From Cocleimonas flava (GTDB lineage: Bacteria; Pseudomonadota; Gammaproteobacteria; Thiotrichales; Thiotrichaceae), in NCBI RefSeq assembly GCF_004339015.1, contig NZ_SMFQ01000004.1, positions 372,001 to 436,000 on the forward strand: a DNA stretch of 64,000 bases, in the 5' to 3' direction. Position numbers and translations under genes: made by a program. The notes under the pieces are model-generated. The model ran no database searches. It had not been told where the DNA came from and worked only from the letters and a program-made list of their open reading frames with translations. This document shows, piece after piece, positions 18,906 through 28,036 of the stretch. The stretch's first letter is position 1. Each line of letters begins with the position of its first letter.

Positions 18906-19256
18906 CTACAGGATTTTTATCTCTAAAGCATTCGACGAGAATTGAATACCATCCCAGCCATTTTGCATAAAATTACGGATATTCTGGTGATTATCAGCGT
19001 CAGGGTTTTGCAACACATCTTCACGATAAAACGCACCGAAACAGGCTAGCGTCTGTTCTTTTGATAAACCATTTAGTTGAGCAAATGCGAATAATTTACA
19101 CGACCCCTGATTTTGATCAGCTGCATTTTGCAAATCCCCATTACTAAACGCTGTGGGCGTGAAATCATAGTGCGTTTCGATCAATGACATCAGGTCATTA
19201 AACTCAAGTGTTTCCGGGGAAGTTTTTACCTGTTCAATATATTCTGCTATGTCCAT
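18906..19256 (-). CDS. HopJ-type effector-like protein
   Basis: A 116-residue protein whose segments NGLSKEQTLACFGAFYREDV and DNHQNIRNFMQNGWDGI match the HopJ type III effector family. Despite the name, members occur in many marine Gammaproteobacteria without type III secretion; no secretion genes are in this window. The function is unknown, and a soluble cytoplasmic protein is expected since no signal peptide is seen. It is a single gene. Confidence 0.8.
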   Translation of the reverse strand: MDIAEYIEQVKTSPETLEFNDLMSLIETHYDFTPTAFSNGDLQNAADQNQGSCKLFAFAQLNGLSKEQTLACFGAFYREDVLQNPDADNHQNIRNFMQNGWDGIQFSSNALEIKIL

Positions 19257-19361
19257 CTGCTCATCCTTATATTCATTGATAAATTAGCGCAGTAAGCTAA
19301 CACAGTTTTTGATAAAATACAGTGCAATTACATCGGATTTCATCCAACTAAAAGGCTAGCT

Positions 19362-19802
19362 ATGCATACTAAAGAAGTATTCTATCGCGGCAAAAAACTC
19401 GGGCATGAAGATCGAATGTTGCCCGCTGTCTCCTATAACGCCATGCGTACTCTGTTAGCATACTCGGACCTTGATAACAGTGAATCATCAGGCATTTTCC
19501 TGCCGATTCGATCGATGCAATATATGGCAGTCATCGACCAACAAGAAATAATTTTTGTCGATGGTTTATGCGCCAAAAAATCCATTGAATTAGCATGGCG
19601 TAAATTTCACCCTCAGCAACGCGAAAACTTAATCGATCCTGTTCCTTACCGGATGAGTTATTACGATGAGAAAGCGCTGGAAACCATGAAACGAATCCAA
19701 TGGGAATTTAACAAAGCACTACAAGTAGAATTGGAAAAGATGAAAGATCAGTACCCAAAAAGTAAAGCGGATGTGATTACTCTCAACACATACAAAACTT
19801 AG
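19362..19802 (+). CDS. Conserved-looking protein of unknown function
   Basis: A 146-residue soluble protein with no recognised domain. Visible features are an RMLPAVSYNAMRTLLAYSDL segment, a central beta-rich part (SMQYMAVIDQQEIIFVDG) and an amphipathic Lys/Glu-rich C-terminal helix. An AAAGG ribosome-binding site precedes ATG 19362. Codon use resembles that of the neighbours. It is divergent from the HopJ-like gene and convergent with the amine oxidase. Confidence 0.7.
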   Translation: MHTKEVFYRGKKLGHEDRMLPAVSYNAMRTLLAYSDLDNSESSGIFLPIRSMQYMAVIDQQEIIFVDGLCAKKSIELAWRKFHPQQRENLIDPVPYRMSYYDEKALETMKRIQWEFNKALQVELEKMKDQYPKSKADVITLNTYKT

Positions 19803-19847
19803 GTTGATTTCATATCTTTTAATATATCGTCTCTAGATAAAGAAACC

Positions 19848-19872
19848 CACCCCCCTACTTTGGGGCACTTTA
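19848..19872 (+). repeat. Dispersed C6-TACTT repeat, convergent gap
   Basis: CACCCCCCTACTTTGGGGCA then CTTTA: the full consensus, with CCCC-TACTTT-GGGG able to form a hairpin before a weak T-tract. It lies between two convergent genes only 81 bp apart. Confidence 0.88.
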
Positions 19873-19883
19873 TTTGCGCGTTG

Positions 19884-21080
19884 TCATTTTAGCAAGAGTT
19901 CCAATGTGCGGTTGCTGGCTTCTAAGGCTCCTTCTAATAAGCCATTGTGCCCTAGGCGATGATTTGCCGATTCGGTCCCTGACCAGATTAAACGCCGACC
20001 AAAATTACTTTCCGCATAATCACTCATGGATGATGTCGCATGACCAGCGCTCATTGATTGGTCAATATCAGTGGCAGTAAATGCTTCCTGCGCCCAATCT
20101 TGCAATACAACATCAACCGGACTCGCCGCTTTGTCACCGAATAACCGGGTCAACTGATCAATAGCGGCTTGACAGATTTCCTCATGTTTTCCTTTACGGT
20201 AACTTCCGGGTACTCCAACAAATCCGAATAAGGCATATCCTGTTTTGCTCTTTTTATCGCACTCTTTATTGTCCTTAGAGCTATTAGCATCTGTCGAGGC
20301 ATCATGAATTTCACGTAAAGGGCCTAATTGACTCACTGCGTCGCCCGATAATCCCTGTTCTAACCAAAACGCTGAATCGTATACCGCAATGAATTTTGCA
20401 TGACCTGCCATCCACGTTGAATAACTGTTCAACTCGGTCACTCTTGATTCTGATAGCGGAGGAGTAAACTCAATCGCTGACATGGCAATGCGCGTCGGTA
20501 ACGCAAAGACGATTTTATTGCTGGTGATTTGGTAACTGCTTTCTTCGTTATTTTCTTCACTCGACAGTTTACGATTAGCATTATCAACAACGGTGGTGAC
20601 GATCTGATTGTCCAGATATTCCACATGCGTTACTTGAGAATTTAAGCTGATATTCTCATCGTCTATGTGATCTTTCAGCGTCGATATGATTTGACGAATT
20701 CCGCCTTTTAATCGATAAGCCCCTTCCATGGAAATACCGTAAAAACCTTTTTGGATAGTACCCTGCTGGTCTTCATAAACGGCCTGACCACTTCCCTGTT
20801 GCAGAAAAACAGAATCATTCAAGCCGAGCTCATTTATGAGCTTTTCCATCTGTGTTTGCCCCGGCCAAAACCATGAGGGACCAAGATCATAGGCGGGTTT
20901 ATCTGCCGCATATTGATTCGAAGACTCTGAATCTAACACAGCGTAATTTTTTGATAATATCCGGCCACCGAGTCGCTCTCTCGCCTCGATCAACCTAAAA
21001 GCTATTCCTTCTTTTTGCAGCTGGTAGGCGCTATGTAAGCCGCTAATTCCGCCGCCAACAATCAGTATTTCTGTGTGCAT
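19884..21080 (-). CDS. Flavin-containing amine oxidase family protein
   Basis: A 398-residue FAD oxidoreductase. The N-terminus EILIVGGGISGLHSAYQLQKEG with ARERLGGRI is the dinucleotide-binding motif of the monoamine oxidase/phytoene desaturase family. A C-terminal FAD-contact region is near RRLIWSGTESANHRLGHNGLLEGAL. The substrate cannot be read from the sequence; the WFWPGQTQ stretch (residues 71-78) is near the putative substrate loop. It has no signal peptide and is a single gene facing away from the cupin gene. Confidence 0.82.
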   Translation of the reverse strand: MHTEILIVGGGISGLHSAYQLQKEGIAFRLIEARERLGGRILSKNYAVLDSESSNQYAADKPAYDLGPSWFWPGQTQMEKLINELGLNDSVFLQQGSGQAVYEDQQGTIQKGFYGISMEGAYRLKGGIRQIISTLKDHIDDENISLNSQVTHVEYLDNQIVTTVVDNANRKLSSEENNEESSYQITSNKIVFALPTRIAMSAIEFTPPLSESRVTELNSYSTWMAGHAKFIAVYDSAFWLEQGLSGDAVSQLGPLREIHDASTDANSSKDNKECDKKSKTGYALFGFVGVPGSYRKGKHEEICQAAIDQLTRLFGDKAASPVDVVLQDWAQEAFTATDIDQSMSAGHATSSMSDYAESNFGRRLIWSGTESANHRLGHNGLLEGALEASNRTLELLLK

Positions 21081-21230
21081 ATTATTTTTTTCATCATAAT
21101 CAGTCTCAACCTTCCTTATATAACGTAAAATTGTAATGCATAGTAGCGCTAACTATCATTGAAACGATTCTTATCTTATATTGGAGTCAAAGTAGAGTTG
21201 AACTGACACTAGAGCGGAGTCAAAAAAATA

Positions 21231-21902
21231 ATGGATGTAAACGCTGATTTTTCTAAACGTATCATGCTTCACAGTGATGAAATCGACTGGGAAGACTCCC
21301 CCATGAAAGGAGTAGTAAGACGCAGACTAGACCGCGTCGATAATGAAGCCGATCGTGTGACGACGATTGTGCGTTATGCACCAGAAAGCAGCTTTTCACC
21401 ACATGTTCACACTGGCGGTGAAGAGTTTATCGTTTTGGAAGGCATCTTCGAAGATGATTATGGCAACTGGCCAACCGGCTCGTATATTCGTAACCCGCCT
21501 ACATCGAAACATAAACCAGGCTCTAAAGATGGCTGCATTATCTTTGTGAAGCTGTCCCAATTTCAACCCGATGATCGCACCTTTGTGCATATTGATATAA
21601 ATAAAATAGGCTCGGTTTCAGATGCTGATAGAGCTGGGGTTAAAGTCACGCCTTTATACAAAGATAGTTACGAAGATGTGCGCGTAGAATACTGGGAAGC
21701 AAACACAAACATTGAAGTAGACGCATCTGGTGGAGCAGAACTTTTCGTTTTAGACGGAGGCTTTACAGAAAGTGGTGACGAGCTTCGCAAAGACTCCTGG
21801 TTACGCGTTCCGGTGAATACTACCGTTACTGCAAAAACCGGCGATCAAGGCGCGAAGGTCTGGATTAAAACAGGTCATTTAGTGTCACCTGTAAACGGAT
21901 AA
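21231..21902 (+). CDS. ChrR-like double-cupin protein
   Basis: A 223-residue protein with two cupin repeats. The first, with metal-ligand motif HVHTGGEEFIVLEG and later PPTSKHKPGS, matches the ChrR cupin domain. The second (about residues 140-215) keeps the GGAELFVLDG shape but lacks the His ligands. It lacks the N-terminal zinc anti-sigma domain of ChrR, so it is a stand-alone cupin that may detoxify or sense reactive oxygen or organic hydroperoxides. That role is inferred from the family only. Confidence 0.82.
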   Translation: MDVNADFSKRIMLHSDEIDWEDSPMKGVVRRRLDRVDNEADRVTTIVRYAPESSFSPHVHTGGEEFIVLEGIFEDDYGNWPTGSYIRNPPTSKHKPGSKDGCIIFVKLSQFQPDDRTFVHIDINKIGSVSDADRAGVKVTPLYKDSYEDVRVEYWEANTNIEVDASGGAELFVLDGGFTESGDELRKDSWLRVPVNTTVTAKTGDQGAKVWIKTGHLVSPVNG

Positions 21903-21938
21903 AATTAAGCCAAATTAGATCTTGGAATGAGTTAAAGG

Positions 21939-21964
21939 CACCCCCACCTTTGGGGCACTTTTTT
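21939..21964 (+). repeat. Dispersed repeat, variant core
   Basis: CACCCCCACCTTTGGGGCAC then six T. The core differs (ACC in place of CTAC), but the CCCC/GGGG hairpin and the CACTTTTTT tail are intact. It lies between convergent genes and here looks like a normal terminator. Confidence 0.8.
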
Positions 21965-21992
21965 AAAGCCTGATTACACATCATCATTTACA

Positions 21993-24350
21993 TTAAGCGG
22001 TTAAGCTCGCAAACAAGGTTGGTAATTGTTCAGGCAATTTATCTACCTTGTCGATTATGGTGTAGTTATTCGCACCGAAGATTCTTTTCACATAATCATC
22101 CGCTTGCGGATCTAACGTCAAACAATAAGTTAAGACACCTGTCGCATAAAGTTCTTCAACAGCTTTTTTGGTGTCATGACGTAAATGCTGTGGATCGCGC
22201 TCGTCGATATCTGCCGGCTCACCATCGGTGATCATCAACACCAGCTTGCGACGTTCTGGCTGCTTTAACAGGTGGTTACCTGCGTGACGTAATGCAGCAC
22301 CCATTCGAGTCGATAAGCCTCCTTTCATTCCAGCCAAACGTGATTTAGCATCATCATCAAAATGCTGATTAAAATCTTTAAAGCGATAATACTGCACATC
22401 ATGACGCCCATCAGATGCGAAACCATGAATCGCAAAGGGATCACCAATGCCTTCTATGGCGGTTGCGACTAAGGTCGATGCTTCTCGTGTTAGCTGTAAA
22501 ACGGTCTTTTCAGAACCATTCATGGGCTCATTGGTGGATTCCGATAAATCCAGCAATAGCACCACAGAAAGATCACGGGTTTTTAATACATTACGCATCG
22601 TGATTCGCGTATTAGGTTGCTCCCCCATTCGTATTGCAATCATCGCATCAATCGCTGCATTGATATCAACTTCGTCGCCGTCTTCCATATTCCGCTGGCG
22701 TTGCACACCTTCCGGTGTCAGCAAGTCGATAATTTGTTTGATACGGTGCGCGACTGGTTTGTATTCATCAATGATTGACTGGATATCTTCGACATGACCA
22801 CGCGGCTGTCGACGTTCATAAACCGTGGCCCAATCAGGACGATGTAGCTGAATTTGATAATCCCATTCCTGATAATGGAAGGGATCAGAAACCGGCTCTT
22901 TGCCCCAGGCATCATTGAAGCTTGCTGCATCGTCGGTTAAATCATCTTCATAAAAACGCATCACATCTTTATTGGTCCAGATTTCTTGCGCATCATCACC
23001 CGCCAGTTCGCAATCCACCTCATGCGCCATCATCAGTGCGCTCACTTCCCGCCTGACTTGCTGCTGACTGGCTGGCAGATATTCAAATTCAACGTCACTT
23101 GTGAATTCTTCAAACTCCCAGACATAACGATTATCGTCACGATATGGAATATCAATACGTTCGAGTATTCGAAGGCTGGGCACTTCTTTTCGTTGAGAAA
23201 ACAAGTTAAAGATGTCCAGCCCGAGATTCCAGCAAAATGTGTTGTTGTCCTGATTTTCCGAGATCCCTGCATGGAAACTTTTGGCAAGAGCATTGAGTTC
23301 TTCATCATCCGATGTGATGTTTTCATCCAGCAACATCAAGGAAAAGTGGACTAAAATAGGCATGGTCGGATGTTCTGCCTGCGTATCTTGCTCGTCACTA
23401 TTAGCGGCTTCTTGCATCATTCGACGCCATAGTTTTTTCAGACCGGGAAAATCATTTACAGCTTTATATTCGATACGCGCATCTTCAACCAAACCAATAA
23501 AGAACATCTGCGCCGGACTCAGTCCTTCAGCTGAAATAGGCTCGGATGAATACATGATATGCGAAGCCATGTGCGCCGCCGTTGCACGATACACTTCCAG
23601 ACCCGCGATATCACCATAATCATCCAGCGCATCGGGCAAGTACAAAATACGGTGTTCAATATAGGGACGAAAATCAGCAAAATCGGCTCCCGTGGGACGT
23701 AAGAAAAAATCCCTACCCCACAAAGCACGCAGATAAAAATTGAGTTTTCTTTGGGTTTTGATAAACAGAATGCCACGTCGTTCTTTTTGTAACATGGCAC
23801 GACTATCAGCAGACTCAAGATCAAAATAAGCCGTGAGATTATTAAAATCACGACGATACGCCTGCGCCCCAAAATTTGCCCAACGGCGTAAACCACTCAA
23901 GGTTAATTTAGAGAGCAATTCATCCATGTGATTCAGCATTGGACGCACACCACGAGAAGCGGTAGAGGCCAATTGATGCACCAGCGTTAAGTAGCCACGA
24001 AACAGTTCTGCATCGCCTAGATTGCGCGCAGCACTGGGCATACTGGCAAATAAGAGAGAAACAACTTCAGCCGAAGTCATTGAAGATAATTTTAGTGCAG
24101 CCGTTAAACAATCGCCGATTACATCTTCGCCACACTCTTTGGCAACCAGTGGCATTTCCTGAATGTACGAGATAACTACGTCATGCCCGCGCCCTAAATT
24201 ACACAGACTTTTTGCGCCATCCATATAGGTTTGCAAACCGGACGGAGACATTACACGTGAGGCTTCCTGAAAAGTACCCTCTAACACTTCCCTCACTTCT
24301 GGGGCGGCATCAATCAGGAATTCTTCGTAGTCTTCGAGTTTTATTGACAT
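21993..24350 (-). CDS. cbbO: RuBisCO activase subunit CbbO
   Basis: A 785-residue protein with a C-terminal von Willebrand factor A domain: MIDAS motif DLSES in VVLLLDLSESTNEP and a MITDGEPADI segment. CbbO works with the AAA+ protein CbbQ to remove inhibitory sugar phosphates from RuBisCO. It is the last gene of the cbb operon, 49 bp after cbbQ. The length and the long helical N-domain match CbbO; the related NorD differs in context. Confidence 0.94.
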   Translation of the reverse strand: MSIKLEDYEEFLIDAAPEVREVLEGTFQEASRVMSPSGLQTYMDGAKSLCNLGRGHDVVISYIQEMPLVAKECGEDVIGDCLTAALKLSSMTSAEVVSLLFASMPSAARNLGDAELFRGYLTLVHQLASTASRGVRPMLNHMDELLSKLTLSGLRRWANFGAQAYRRDFNNLTAYFDLESADSRAMLQKERRGILFIKTQRKLNFYLRALWGRDFFLRPTGADFADFRPYIEHRILYLPDALDDYGDIAGLEVYRATAAHMASHIMYSSEPISAEGLSPAQMFFIGLVEDARIEYKAVNDFPGLKKLWRRMMQEAANSDEQDTQAEHPTMPILVHFSLMLLDENITSDDEELNALAKSFHAGISENQDNNTFCWNLGLDIFNLFSQRKEVPSLRILERIDIPYRDDNRYVWEFEEFTSDVEFEYLPASQQQVRREVSALMMAHEVDCELAGDDAQEIWTNKDVMRFYEDDLTDDAASFNDAWGKEPVSDPFHYQEWDYQIQLHRPDWATVYERRQPRGHVEDIQSIIDEYKPVAHRIKQIIDLLTPEGVQRQRNMEDGDEVDINAAIDAMIAIRMGEQPNTRITMRNVLKTRDLSVVLLLDLSESTNEPMNGSEKTVLQLTREASTLVATAIEGIGDPFAIHGFASDGRHDVQYYRFKDFNQHFDDDAKSRLAGMKGGLSTRMGAALRHAGNHLLKQPERRKLVLMITDGEPADIDERDPQHLRHDTKKAVEELYATGVLTYCLTLDPQADDYVKRIFGANNYTIIDKVDKLPEQLPTLFASLTA

Positions 24351-24399
24351 ATTTTTATCTCATTCACCAATGTAATGTTGGTTACCTGAAGGTAAAGGT

Positions 24400-25221
24400 C
24401 TACCCAAAGAAAGTTTCCACTGCGGCATTCAGTGTATCGCGCATATCAGGGTCATCCGTTAACGGTGTTACCATCGTCATACTACAAGCCGCTAGTGGTG
24501 ACACGCCTTTTGCAATCAACTGCCCCGAGTAAACCAGTAAACGCGTTGAAATACCTTCATCCAAACCATGGCCTTTCAAGTTACGTGCACGGTGTGCAAT
24601 TTGTACTAATTTCTCCGCCGTCTCCACATCAACACCCGATTCTTTCGCCACGATACTGACTTCGATTTTCTCTTTAGGGTAATCAAAGTCCATTCCACCA
24701 AAACGTTGTTTGGTCGATTGCTTTAAATCTTTCATTAAACTCTGGTAGCCAGGGTTATAAGAAATAACCAACTGAAAATCAGGATGGGCCTGAATCAACT
24801 CGCCTTTTTTATCCAGCGGTAAACTCCGACGATGGTCCGTTAAGGGATGGATAACTACGGTGGTGTCTTGTCTGGCTTCAACGATTTCATCCAGATAACA
24901 GATGGCACCGATTCTGGCGGCAGTCGTTAATGGCCCGTCTTGCCATTTTGTGCCATCCTTATCGAGAAGAAAACGTCCTACCAAATCAGAGGCTGTCATG
25001 TCTTCATTACAGGCAACGGTAATTAAGGGCTTGCCTAATTTCCATGCCATGTATTCAACAAATCGAGATTTACCGCAGCCTGTTGGGCCTTTAATCATCA
25101 TCGGCATCCGAACCGCATACGCTGATTCATATAATGCGATCTCTTGATCTACCGGCTCATAGTAAGGCTCATCATTAATGATATATTGATTGGCATCTAC
25201 GATATTTTCAGTAATGGACAT
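24400..25221 (-). CDS. cbbQ: RuBisCO activase AAA+ subunit CbbQ
   Basis: A MoxR-type AAA+ ATPase of 273 residues. Walker A GPTGCGKSRF lies at residues 44-53, the Walker B-like stretch is ICYLDEIVEARQD, and a sensor-like ISYNPGYQ follows. CbbQ forms a hexamer that binds one CbbO and remodels inhibited form I RuBisCO. Placement directly between the RuBisCO genes and cbbO distinguishes it from NorQ. Confidence 0.94.
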   Translation of the reverse strand: MSITENIVDANQYIINDEPYYEPVDQEIALYESAYAVRMPMMIKGPTGCGKSRFVEYMAWKLGKPLITVACNEDMTASDLVGRFLLDKDGTKWQDGPLTTAARIGAICYLDEIVEARQDTTVVIHPLTDHRRSLPLDKKGELIQAHPDFQLVISYNPGYQSLMKDLKQSTKQRFGGMDFDYPKEKIEVSIVAKESGVDVETAEKLVQIAHRARNLKGHGLDEGISTRLLVYSGQLIAKGVSPLAACSMTMVTPLTDDPDMRDTLNAAVETFFG

Positions 25222-25324
25222 CGTTACTCTCTCTAATTCGTGAGATCTTCTGTGATCTACTGTTAATATATTTGTTAGCTTGGTTTAACAGAAAGGAGAG
25301 AATGAGAGTACTCCCAGAATAAAA

Positions 25325-25636
25325 CTAATCTTCATCCTCTGTTTCTACTTCACCACTCCAGCCTGCGGCACGTGCTTCTGCGATAGCTTTATCATGTATC
25401 CGCTGATGTTTCTCAAAGAGTTCAGGGGGTAACTGGCTCACTAAACAACCGTATTTGTCCCACTCTTTATTCACTTTATCCAATAAAGAATCAACGCCTG
25501 CAAAATTCCAGCCTTCACAGGTTTCGCTTTCTTCAATCAGTCCAAAGACCCATGCATCGCGAATGATTTTGCCTATGGTGGTCATTCCACCATTTACTTC
25601 TTTGTCGATACCAACGTATTTATCTGGTCTAGCCAT
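25325..25636 (-). CDS. Small protein of the cbb operon, unknown function
   Basis: About 103 residues if the ATG at 25636 (MARPDKYVGIDKEVNGG) is used; a longer frame to 25666 is less likely because a GAGAA site precedes 25636. The protein is acidic with an EDED tail and conserved-looking Trp and Gly residues (AWVFGLIEESETCEGW). I do not recognise a domain. Its place between cbbS and cbbQ suggests a RuBisCO assembly or activation role, which is inference from position only. Confidence 0.7.
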   Translation of the reverse strand: MARPDKYVGIDKEVNGGMTTIGKIIRDAWVFGLIEESETCEGWNFAGVDSLLDKVNKEWDKYGCLVSQLPPELFEKHQRIHDKAIAEARAAGWSGEVETEDED

Positions 25637-25735
25637 AGTATTCTCATTGTTAGTTTTTAAGATCAAAAAACATTTATATAAATACCCGACAGTAAACTCA
25701 ACTGAATCCTTATTGAATCTTTATTTAAATAATTT

Positions 25736-25796
25736 CTAAAAATGCCTCTGCCAGAATCTGACTTAACTGTATGTCAGAACTAATCTGACAGAGGCA
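25736..25796 (-). terminator. Intra-operon stem-loop with T-tract after cbbS
   Basis: TGCCTCTG (25743-25750) pairs with CAGAGGCA (25789-25796), extended by CAGA/TCTG after one mismatch, and encloses a second stem TCTGAC/GTCAGA. On the minus strand the stem is followed by TTTTT. It sits between cbbS and the small orf, so it probably terminates most cbbLS transcripts and lets less RNA into cbbQO. Confidence 0.75.
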
Positions 25797-25810
25797 CATT
25801 TATCTAAACG

Positions 25811-26170
25811 CTATACAGATTTGCCGCGGTGAACAACCATCGCAGCGCCTGCAGACTGGGCGAAATTATCAAAGCCCAGTAAGCGCACATGATTTTCTGG
25901 ATGCGCTTTATGACAGGCCTCTATCTCAGCCATAATTGCATCGACATCGGTTTCACCAAACATTGGCAATTTCCACATATACCAGTAATTGCTAATCGCA
26001 TTTTCTGGCTCCGTATGTTCGATACCCGGGTTCCAGCCTTTATCTACAATATATTGAATTTGTGCACGAGCTGACTCAGCACTTAAAGGTGGTAGATAAG
26101 AAAATGTTTCAAATTTTCGGCTTTGTGCAGCATCGCTTAAGCTCGAATTGTAATCTTGTACATCACTCAT
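25811..26170 (-). CDS. cbbS: RuBisCO small subunit, form I
   Basis: A 119-residue small subunit. The start region [22 protein letters not shown], the central [13 protein letters not shown] and the end segment HVRLLGFDN are typical of CbbS. It assembles with CbbL into the L8S8 holoenzyme. It follows cbbL after a 148-bp spacer holding a large hairpin. No carboxysome genes are seen, so this is a cytosolic RuBisCO of the cbbQO-linked type. Confidence 0.96.
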   Translation of the reverse strand: MSDVQDYNSSLSDAAQSRKFETFSYLPPLSAESARAQIQYIVDKGWNPGIEHTEPENAISNYWYMWKLPMFGETDVDAIMAEIEACHKAHPENHVRLLGFDNFAQSAGAAMVVHRGKSV

Positions 26171-26218
26171 GTGATTTACTCCAAATAATTAATTTTTAAC
26201 GTAAAAAAGTTGAATAGT

Positions 26219-26304
26219 GCGTTCTGGCAAGGCGCGAAAAGGAGAGTGTATAAAATATACATGACCCTTTTCAGCAGCTCTTTATACCAATGTCGCCAGA
26301 GCGC
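26219..26304 (-). other. Large stem-loop between cbbL and cbbS
   Basis: A 10-bp outer stem GCGTTCTGGC (26219-26228) with GCCAGAGCGC (26295-26304) encloses a middle stem GAAAAGG/CCTTTTC (26236-26242 with 26266-26272) and a tip TGTATA/TATACA (26247-26252 with 26256-26261). There is no T-tract, so it is likely an RNA-stabilising or ribosome-spacing element rather than a terminator. Confidence 0.7.
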
Positions 26305-26318
26305 GCTAGATGAAATTG

Positions 26319-27737
26319 TTACTTGTGGGCAACGTCGATTTTGTCGACAGTATCAAATTCGAATTTGATCTCTTTCCAGGTTTCCATCGCAATCTTCAGT
26401 TCAGGACTATGTGCCGCCGCTTTGGTAAGGATATCTTTACCTTCTTTCTCCAGCTCGACACCCATATTACGTGCTTCAACACAGGCTTCTACCGCTACCC
26501 GGTTAGCTGCCGCACCTGCCGCATTACCCCATGGGTGACCTAATGTGCCGCCACCGAACTGCAAACAGGAATCATCGCCGAAGATGCTAACGAGCGCAGG
26601 CATGTGCCATACATGGATACCACCGGAAGCAACGGGGATAACGCCTGGCATTGAGCCCCAATCCTGATCGAAGAAAATACCGCGTGAACGATCTTCCTTG
26701 ATGAATGAATCTCGCATAATGTCGATCCAACCCAAAGTAGCATCTCGGTCACCTTCCAACTTACCAACAACTGTTCCGGAGTGAAGATGATCACCACCAG
26801 ACAAACGAAGAACTTTAGTCAGTACGCGGAAGTGAATACCATGATGCGGATTACGATCAAGTACCGCATGCATCGCACGGTGAATATGTAACAACATGCC
26901 GTTGTTTTGACACCATTGTGCAAGTTGCGTATTTGCTGATAAACCGCCGGTTAAATAGTCATGCATAATGATCGGTGCACCTATTTCTTTGGCGTATTCT
27001 GCACGACGCATCATTTCATCTGATGTGGGAGCGGTAACGTTCAGATAATGACCTTTGCGCTCGCCAGTTTCTGCTTCGGCTTTATGGATGGCTTCCATTA
27101 CAAAGTCAAAACGATGTCTCCAACGCATGAATGGCTGTGAGTTTACGTTCTCATCATCTTTGGTGAAATCCAGGCCCCCACGAAGACCTTCGTAACAGGC
27201 ACGTCCGTAGTTTTTCGCGGATAAACCCAACTTCGGTTTGATCGTACAACCTAATAGTGGACGTCCGTATTTATTCAGAATATCGCGTTCAACCTGAATA
27301 CCCTGTGGTGGACCATTACACGTCATAACATAAGCGACTGGAAAACGAATATCTTCCAAACGAAGCGCACGAAGTGCTTTAAATCCAAATACATTACCTA
27401 CCAGAGAAGTCAGTACATTAACGACCGAACCTTCTTCAAACAAATCGATTGGGTAAGCAACAAAACCGTAGAAGCAGGTATCATCTCCCGGTACATCTTC
27501 GATCGCATAACAACGACCTTTGTAATAATCAAGATCTGTTAGAAGGTCAGTCCAAACCGTTGTCCATGTACCTGTCGAAGATTCTGCGGCTACCGCTGCA
27601 GCCACCTCTTCTCTTGGTACACCATCTTGTGGAGTGATTTTAAAACAAGCCAGTATATCGGTGTCTTTTGGAGTGTAATCGGGTGTCCAATACGTTTCTC
27701 TGTATTCTTTTACACCGGCATCATATTGCTTAGCCAT
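26319..27737 (-). CDS. cbbL: RuBisCO large subunit, form IA
   Basis: A 472-residue CO2-fixing subunit. It shows the form I signatures [17 protein letters not shown] (catalytic Lys), [17 protein letters not shown] (carbamylated Lys with Asp-Asp-Glu) and [17 protein letters not shown]. Form II enzymes differ in these parts and lack a CbbS partner. Linkage to cbbQ-cbbO and the absence of carboxysome genes point to the cytosolic IA type. This is the key evidence for Calvin-cycle autotrophy. Confidence 0.98.
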   Translation of the reverse strand: MAKQYDAGVKEYRETYWTPDYTPKDTDILACFKITPQDGVPREEVAAAVAAESSTGTWTTVWTDLLTDLDYYKGRCYAIEDVPGDDTCFYGFVAYPIDLFEEGSVVNVLTSLVGNVFGFKALRALRLEDIRFPVAYVMTCNGPPQGIQVERDILNKYGRPLLGCTIKPKLGLSAKNYGRACYEGLRGGLDFTKDDENVNSQPFMRWRHRFDFVMEAIHKAEAETGERKGHYLNVTAPTSDEMMRRAEYAKEIGAPIIMHDYLTGGLSANTQLAQWCQNNGMLLHIHRAMHAVLDRNPHHGIHFRVLTKVLRLSGGDHLHSGTVVGKLEGDRDATLGWIDIMRDSFIKEDRSRGIFFDQDWGSMPGVIPVASGGIHVWHMPALVSIFGDDSCLQFGGGTLGHPWGNAAGAAANRVAVEACVEARNMGVELEKEGKDILTKAAAHSPELKIAMETWKEIKFEFDTVDKIDVAHK

Positions 27738-28036
27738 AGTTGCGTTTCCTATCGTTTGATTAGTCTTTAATTAAAAAATTTATCTTTATCGTTGTGTCTG
27801 TTTTATTCCTTTTTTACGTTGGAATTACTGAAAAACAAATCACATCTAAATGACATTTTCCTTAAGAGCGAGATCATTCTGTAATAATTTATCCATAAAC
27901 GAAACTAAATATTAAACCCCTCTAATATAAGAATTGCTTATGTTAAAATATCGGCGTAAGATAATTAGAGAAGTCGGTATTTTCTAATCCGCTATCTGAC
28001 TTTTACGCTAAGAAAAAATAAAAGAGGAGAACCGCT
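27738..28036. promoter_or_regulatory. Divergent cbbL-cbbR control region
   Basis: A 299-bp AT-rich gap between divergent cbbL and cbbR holds no ORF. CbbR normally binds here and activates cbbL. Candidate dyad material lies at about 27935-28010, where several T-N11-A-like pairs occur around CTTATG and GCGTAAG. I cannot fix exact boxes by eye. A strong GAGGAG ribosome-binding site precedes cbbR. Confidence 0.6.

Noticed and set aside
18906..19256. Evidence for type III secretion from the HopJ-like protein
   Set aside because: The family occurs widely in bacteria without type III secretion, and no secretion genes are in the window.
26319..27737. Form II RuBisCO (CbbM)
   Set aside because: Form I signatures around the carbamylated lysine and an adjacent cbbS exclude form II.
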